Assembly (NCBI GenBank): GCA_043797735.1
Contig: JAZDPH010000005.1
Location: 1 to 9,555 of the forward strand
Direction of reading: 5' to 3'
Source of the DNA: BS750m-G77 sp043797735
GTDB taxonomy: Bacteria; Omnitrophota; Gorgyraeia; Gygaellales; Profunditerraquicolaceae
DNA length: 9,555 bases
Position numbers and translations under genes: made by a program. The notes below the pieces were generated by a model, which did not search any database, was not told the origin of the DNA, and saw nothing but the letters and a program-made list of their open reading frames with translations. This document shows positions 6,311 to 9,555 of this stretch, piece after piece (within the stretch, counting starts at the first letter, position 1; every line of letters starts with the position of its first letter).

Positions 6311-6382
6311 CCCGCACCTTCTTTCTTATTTATCCCTTTACTATCTAAACCTTAAAATATTTGAATATTTAGAAGGTGCGGG
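6311..6382 (-). promoter_or_regulatory. Stem linking the cimA 3' end to the valS ribosome binding site
   Basis: CCCGCACCTTCT (6311-6322) and AGAAGGTGCGGG (6371-6382) form a perfect 12-bp inverted repeat with a 48-nt AT-rich loop. In the mRNA the 5' arm is the last cimA codons plus the first base of its UAA stop. The 3' arm contains the AGAAGG ribosome binding site of valS and ends directly at its GTG start. The loop also holds a near-palindrome AAATATT/AATATTT (6355-6370). There is no U-run after the stem, so termination is unlikely. I infer that the stem hides the valS ribosome binding site unless ribosomes finishing cimA open it. Confidence 0.7.
6317..6322 (-). promoter_or_regulatory. Ribosome binding site of valS
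   Basis: AGAAGG on the minus strand, 6 nt before the GTG start at 6310. It supports GTG as the true start and lies fully within the 3' arm of the 12-bp stem. Confidence 0.7.
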
Positions 6383-7952
6383 ATTCATCAGAAACTTTAT
6401 CCTTTAATAACTTATATTCTACGCTGTCTACTAATGCCTGCCATGAGGCCTCAATAATATTCTCGGAGACCCCGATAGTACTCCAGGCATCCTTCTCATC
6501 CTGCGACTGTATAAGCACCCTCACCCTGGCGGCGGTGCCGGTTTTTTCATCCAGCACGCGCACCTTAAAATCAGAAAGGCGCATCTTAGACAGTGTCGGG
6601 TAGAACTCCTTAAGGGCCTTGCGCAGGGCGTTATCCAGCGCATTTACCGGGCCGTCGCCTTCGGCGACAGCATGCTCCCTGGTGCCCTTTATCTTTAATT
6701 TAATAATTGCCTCGGAGGTAATCTTTTTATCCGATTCCTTCTCCACTACTACCCGGAAACCCTCCAGTTGGAAAAATTTCTTATATTTCTTAAGCGCCTT
6801 CTTTATCAGTAATTCAAAAGAGGCCTCTGCCGCTTCAAAATGATACCCTTTATGTTCAAGGCCCTGAAGCAGTTTTAAAATCTTTTTAGCCTTAGGGTCC
6901 TGCTTATCCAAATCCAACTCCAATTCCTTAGCGCGCAAGAGAATTCCCGTCCTGCCGCCTAATTCGGAAACCAGAACCCGGCGGTGATTACCGACAAGCA
7001 AAGGATTTATATGTTCGTAACTGGCGGGGTTTTTCATTACCGCGTTTATATGCATCCCCCCCTTATGCGCAAAGGCCGAAGATCCGGCATAAGGCTGGTC
7101 ATTTTTTTGCCTGAGGTTGGCTATCTCACTTACAAAATACGAGACCTTGGCCAAGTCTTTGAGTTTTTCATCGCTGATGCAACTAACTCCTAATTTTAAT
7201 TTAAGGTTGGCGATAATCGGTATTAAGTCGGCGTTGCCGCAGCGCTCACCGATGCCGTTAATAGTCCCCTGCACCATCTCCGCGCCGGCCTCAACCGCGG
7301 CCAGGGAATTAGCGACTGCCACGCCGCAGTCGTTGTGAGCATGAATCCCTAATTGGACTTTTATCAACGGGCGTACTTCTTTGACTATGCTTGCAACCTG
7401 CGAAGTAAGCGTTCCGCCGTTTGTGTCGCATAAGACAACTGCCTTTGCCCCGGCCTGGCAGGCAGCCTCAAGGCAGCGCATGCAATATTCTTTATCCGAG
7501 CGATAGGCATCAAAAAAATGCTCCGCGTCAAAAAATACATTTATCCCTTTTTGGCTCAAGAAACTTACCGTATCCTTGATCATCTCCAGGTTATCATCGG
7601 GGCTGACCTTGAGCACATCCCTGATATGCAGATTCCAGGTCTTGCCGACGATAGCCACATGTTTTACCTGTGATTTTAGAAGCGCGCCTATGTTGGGATC
7701 ATCTTTTGCTTTTAAATTCGGGCGGCGGGTCATACTAAAGGCGACCAAAGAGGAATCCCCCAGGCGCGCCTTCGGGGCCTTCAGGAAAAACTCCATATCC
7801 TTGGGGTTTGAACCGGGCCATCCCCCCTCGATATAATGAATACCCAAGAGCGCTAATTCCCGGGCAATACGCAGCTTATCAGTTACCGAGAATGAGATCC
7901 CCTCCCCCTGCGAGCCGTCGCGCAAGGTAGTGTCGTATAATTGAACTTTCAT
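6369..7952 (-). CDS. cimA: (R)-citramalate synthase
   Basis: Condenses acetyl-CoA with pyruvate to (R)-citramalate, the entry to the threonine-independent route to isoleucine via 2-oxobutanoate. From ATG at 7952 the protein has 527 residues, normal for the family. It shows YDTTLRDGSQGEG (6-18) with the catalytic R11-D12 pair; the IEGGWPGSNPKD segment (41-52), which marks the CimA branch against 2-isopropylmalate or homocitrate synthase; metal ligands HAHND (204-208); GIGERCGN (233-240); AHKGGMH (295-301); and a C-terminal LeuA-type regulatory dimer domain (about 395-517) that in relatives binds the feedback amino acid. An open frame continues upstream to 8030, but this would overlap lysC by 76 bp, and the core starts at once after 7952. 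AAAGGG lies 6 nt before this ATG, and the lysC stop is 2 nt upstream. The last codons form one arm of the valS stem. Confidence 0.96.
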   Translation of the reverse strand: MKVQLYDTTLRDGSQGEGISFSVTDKLRIARELALLGIHYIEGGWPGSNPKDMEFFLKAPKARLGDSSLVAFSMTRRPNLKAKDDPNIGALLKSQVKHVAIVGKTWNLHIRDVLKVSPDDNLEMIKDTVSFLSQKGINVFFDAEHFFDAYRSDKEYCMRCLEAACQAGAKAVVLCDTNGGTLTSQVASIVKEVRPLIKVQLGIHAHNDCGVAVANSLAAVEAGAEMVQGTINGIGERCGNADLIPIIANLKLKLGVSCISDEKLKDLAKVSYFVSEIANLRQKNDQPYAGSSAFAHKGGMHINAVMKNPASYEHINPLLVGNHRRVLVSELGGRTGILLRAKELELDLDKQDPKAKKILKLLQGLEHKGYHFEAAEASFELLIKKALKKYKKFFQLEGFRVVVEKESDKKITSEAIIKLKIKGTREHAVAEGDGPVNALDNALRKALKEFYPTLSKMRLSDFKVRVLDEKTGTAARVRVLIQSQDEKDAWSTIGVSENIIEASWQALVDSVEYKLLKDKVSDESRTF

Positions 7953-7954
7953 CT

Positions 7955-8434
7955 TCAGCCCTTTCCTAATCCGAACTTTGCGTGCAAGGCCCTGACTGAT
8001 TTTTCCGCAAACTTCTTCTGGATTATGCAAGAGATGCTGATATCGGAGGTGGAGATCATCTCAATGTTAATTTTGTTTTTCGCCAGCACCTCAAACATCT
8101 TTGCCGCAACCCCGGGGTTGGACTTCATCCCCACCCCGACAATGGAAACCCGGGCGATATCCTCATCCAAAAGCGCCTCTGACGCTTTGATATTGGCGGC
8201 AACGCGCCTGGTAATCTTGGCCGCCTTGTGAGTATCGGCCTTATTTACTGTAAAAGATATATCCGTAGAGCGGGTGTGGCTTACGTTCTGGACAATCATA
8301 TCCACATTTATGCCTTCCTCCGAAAGTTTTTTAAAAATCCTGGCCGCCACGCCCGGCCGGTCAGGGACGTTACAAATAGTAATCTTTGCCTCTTGTTTAT
8401 TCAGGGTTATGCCGCTTACCACCACATCTTCCAT
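7955..8434 (-). CDS. Possible internally initiated aspartate kinase beta subunit
   Basis: An ATG at 8434, in the lysC frame at codon 249, is preceded by AAGGAGG with 8-nt spacing, the best ribosome binding site in the window. The product would be 159 residues, starting MEDVVVSGITLNK and containing both ACT domains without the kinase domain. This matches the known in-frame overlapping arrangement of Bacillus subtilis aspartokinase II, whose beta subunit starts near codon 246 and forms an alpha2beta2 enzyme. That it is used here is inference: AAGGAGG also encodes ordinary residues (T-K-E-A) and could be fortuitous. Confidence 0.55.
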   Translation of the reverse strand: MEDVVVSGITLNKQEAKITICNVPDRPGVAARIFKKLSEEGINVDMIVQNVSHTRSTDISFTVNKADTHKAAKITRRVAANIKASEALLDEDIARVSIVGVGMKSNPGVAAKMFEVLAKNKINIEMISTSDISISCIIQKKFAEKSVRALHAKFGLGKG

Positions 8435-9178
8435 TCTTTCAGCCTCCTTGGTAATCATGGTGCCGCCCTTATTTGAAAATGAAGAACGCACGTGTAAGGG
8501 TACGTTAAATTTTTTTGCCACTTCAATAGAGCGCGCCTGCATCACCTGCGCCCCCAGGGAAGCCATCTCCAGCATTTCATCAAAAGTAATGGCGCGGATC
8601 TTTTTTGCCTGAGGCTCTATGCGCGGGTCGGCAGTATAGATACCCTCCACATCCGTGTATATCTGGCATTCATCGGCCTTTAATTCGCAAGCCAGGGCAA
8701 CCGCAGTCAGATCCGAGCCTCCGCGGCCTAAGGTTGTAATATCCTGATTTAAGGTTACGCCCTGGAATCCGGCGACGATAACAATCCGGCCGCAGGCTAA
8801 AGCCTGTTTTATCTTATCAGCGTTTATCTTGATAATCCGCGCGCGGGTATGAGTAGTATCGGTAATAATCCCCACCTGCGCGCCGGTAAAAGAGATGGCC
8901 TCAAGCCCCAGCTTATGTATCGCCATCGCAAGGAGTGCGACAGAAATCTGCTCACCCGTAGAAAGCAGCATATCCATCTCACGTTCCGAAGGGTGCGGAT
9001 TAATTTTATCTGCCAGCTCAATTAACTCATCGGTAGTATCCCCCAAAGCGGAAACTATCACCACTAAATCATACCCTTCTTTTCTGCAGGAGGCTATCCT
9101 GGCGGCTACCTTCTGCAGGCGCTCGACGTTTGCCAGCGAAGAGCCGCCGTATTTCTGAACGATTAATCCTTTATGCAT
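7955..9178 (-). CDS. lysC: Aspartate kinase (monofunctional, two C-terminal ACT domains)
   Basis: Phosphorylates aspartate, the first step towards lysine, threonine, methionine and isoleucine. From ATG at 9178 the protein has 407 residues, the usual length of the class with catalytic and ACT parts only. It shows KYGGSSL (9-15), VSALGDTTDEL (42-52), GRGGSDLTA (151-159) and TDVEGIYTADPR (175-186), then ACT 1 (about 263-335, with VPDRPGVAARIF and NVDMIVQN) and ACT 2 (about 343-407, with SNPGVAAKMF). The ACT pair binds feedback amino acids in the family. A TTG-started extension to 9223 would translate the leader hairpin and is rejected because KYGGSSL normally begins within about ten residues. 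No Shine-Dalgarno is visible before 9178. An internal ATG at codon 249 has a very strong ribosome binding site. cimA follows after 2 nt. Confidence 0.97.
   Translation of the reverse strand: MHKGLIVQKYGGSSLANVERLQKVAARIASCRKEGYDLVVIVSALGDTTDELIELADKINPHPSEREMDMLLSTGEQISVALLAMAIHKLGLEAISFTGAQVGIITDTTHTRARIIKINADKIKQALACGRIVIVAGFQGVTLNQDITTLGRGGSDLTAVALACELKADECQIYTDVEGIYTADPRIEPQAKKIRAITFDEMLEMASLGAQVMQARSIEVAKKFNVPLHVRSSFSNKGGTMITKEAERMEDVVVSGITLNKQEAKITICNVPDRPGVAARIFKKLSEEGINVDMIVQNVSHTRSTDISFTVNKADTHKAAKITRRVAANIKASEALLDEDIARVSIVGVGMKSNPGVAAKMFEVLAKNKINIEMISTSDISISCIIQKKFAEKSVRALHAKFGLGKG
8443..8449 (-). promoter_or_regulatory. Internal ribosome binding site within lysC
   Basis: AAGGAGG on the minus strand, 8 nt before the in-frame ATG at 8434. 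It is a full-strength Shine-Dalgarno at ideal spacing, whereas the main lysC ATG at 9178 has none. Confidence 0.6.
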
Positions 9179-9236
9179 ATTAATGAGCACTTGACTTACG
9201 AACACGAAGTGTGAGTAAGTCAACGTGCGAATTAAT
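9179..9236 (-). repeat. Long hairpin directly abutting the lysC start codon
   Basis: Paired segments from outside in: ATTAAT (9179-9184 with 9231-9236), GCAC/GTGC (9187-9190 with 9225-9228), TTGACTTAC/GTAAGTCAA (9191-9199 with 9215-9223; one bulged base at 9224), and ACAC/GTGT (9202-9205 with 9209-9212) closing a GAA loop. In lysC mRNA the 3' arm ends one base before the AUG. No T-run follows. It could be a leader control element or a mobile palindromic repeat; the sequence alone does not decide. It does not resemble the much larger lysine riboswitch. Confidence 0.75.
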
Positions 9237-9290
9237 CCCGAAGCATACGCAGAAAATTTCGTAAGAAATTTTCAAGTGTTTATGCGAGGG
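9237..9290 (-). repeat. Second hairpin in the lysC leader
   Basis: GAAAATTTC (9252-9260) and GAAATTTTC (9265-9273) form a perfect 9-bp stem with a GTAA loop. Outside it GCATA/TATGC (9243-9247 with 9281-9285) and CCC/GGG (9237-9239 with 9288-9290) can pair across internal loops. It lies directly beside the first hairpin, so the two make up most of the 136-nt gap between the ApgM-family gene and lysC. In the transcript no U-run follows it, so an intrinsic terminator is not supported. Confidence 0.65.
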
Positions 9291-9314
9291 ATATAGAATG
9301 TATGTAATAACTCA

Positions 9315-9555
9315 TCATTTAATAAAATAACCCATCAGCTCATGCCCTTTTTCAAAATAGAGCTCGGACTTCTCTGCTTCCCTTTCGCTGTAATTTAAGG
9401 GTTGCCCTCCCACAATATCCTTGCCGAAGATGCCGAAAACTACCGGCTCGCAGGTGTGCGTCCTTACTGACATCGGCGTAGGGTGGTCGGGAAGGACAAG
9501 AATACGCAACTCCCTTTTCTGCCTGGCTTCTTCCAGCAGAGTCCCCACAACAAAC
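9315..9555 (-). CDS. ApgM-family phosphoglycerate mutase or proposed homoserine kinase, C-terminal part (cut by window edge)
   Basis: Eighty codons at the window edge up to the TGA stop (9317-9315) encode the C-terminus of the archaeal-type cofactor-independent phosphoglycerate mutase family, in the alkaline phosphatase superfamily. Evidence is RILVLPDHPTPMSVRTHT, which carries the Asp-His metal pair and the final metal-binding His, then EPVVFGIFG and the closing GHELMGYFIK helix. The upstream frame is open to the edge (FVVGTLLEEA), so the GTG at 9548 is an internal valine and not a start. Members either interconvert 3- and 2-phosphoglycerate or, in one subfamily often encoded beside aspartate and threonine genes, are proposed homoserine kinases. 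lysC directly downstream favours considering the latter. The C-terminus alone cannot separate the two. Confidence 0.88.
   Translation of the reverse strand, partial: FVVGTLLEEARQKRELRILVLPDHPTPMSVRTHTCEPVVFGIFGKDIVGGQPLNYSEREAEKSELYFEKGHELMGYFIK

Noticed and set aside
6311..6382. Intrinsic terminator between cimA and valS
   Set aside because: The loop is 48 nt and the stem is followed by the valS start codon, not a U-run.
7950..8030. Longer cimA with 26 extra N-terminal residues
   Set aside because: It would overlap lysC by 76 bp; the family core starts immediately at 7952, where an ATG with AAAGGG 6 nt upstream exists.
9179..9223. Longer lysC starting at a TTG
   Set aside because: The extra 15 residues are encoded by the leader hairpin, and the kinase motif normally starts about ten residues from the N-terminus.
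9179..9314. Lysine riboswitch or sigma-70 promoter before lysC
   Set aside because: The gap is too short and lacks the multi-helix layout of a lysine riboswitch; TTGACT and TTGAAA words occur, but no well-spaced TATAAT-like box is convincing.

Overview
The window holds seven protein-coding genes, all on the minus strand, packed with short gaps or overlaps. In transcription order (right to left) they are: the 3' end of an archaeal-type phosphoglycerate mutase family gene, aspartate kinase (lysC), citramalate synthase (cimA), valyl-tRNA synthetase (valS), nicotinate-nucleotide pyrophosphorylase (nadC), excinuclease subunit B (uvrB), and the 5' part of type III pantothenate kinase (coaX). No plus-strand gene, RNA gene, CRISPR array or transposase gene is supported. 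The housekeeping content, moderate GC and heavy load of short palindromic repeats suggest an uncultured candidate-phylum bacterium. An Omnitrophota-like lineage is my best guess, but that is an inference from general resemblance and not a demonstrated assignment.

Right part (6.3-9.55 kb): amino-acid biosynthesis. lysC opens the aspartate family pathway. The partial ApgM-family gene upstream may be either glycolytic or the proposed homoserine kinase of that family. cimA starts 2 nt after the lysC stop and makes citramalate for threonine-independent isoleucine synthesis. lysC carries a strong internal ribosome binding site and ATG at codon 249, the layout known from Bacillus subtilis, where a separate small beta subunit is made. 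A perfect 12-bp inverted repeat links the last codons of cimA to the ribosome binding site of valS, which suggests translational coupling.

Middle (2.5-6.3 kb): valS, then nadC, which overlaps the valS end by 14 bp and has its own good ribosome binding site inside valS. The valS frame is intact, but four different short repeat elements are inserted in frame in surface-loop regions. Three of them are built on 7-nt tandem repeats, and two carry the same 20-bp core in opposite orientations.

Left part (1-2.5 kb): uvrB and coaX, separated from their neighbours by more repeats. The 139-bp gap before uvrB holds a 21-bp direct repeat, an ATCTGCG repeat and a nested palindrome. The gap before coaX is a hairpin with 6-nt periodic arms that also supplies the uvrB stop codon. 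Genes preceded by such repeats (coaX, uvrB, lysC) lack a recognisable Shine-Dalgarno sequence, whereas the tightly packed genes (cimA, valS, nadC) have one. There is no gene-free stretch over 300 bases.
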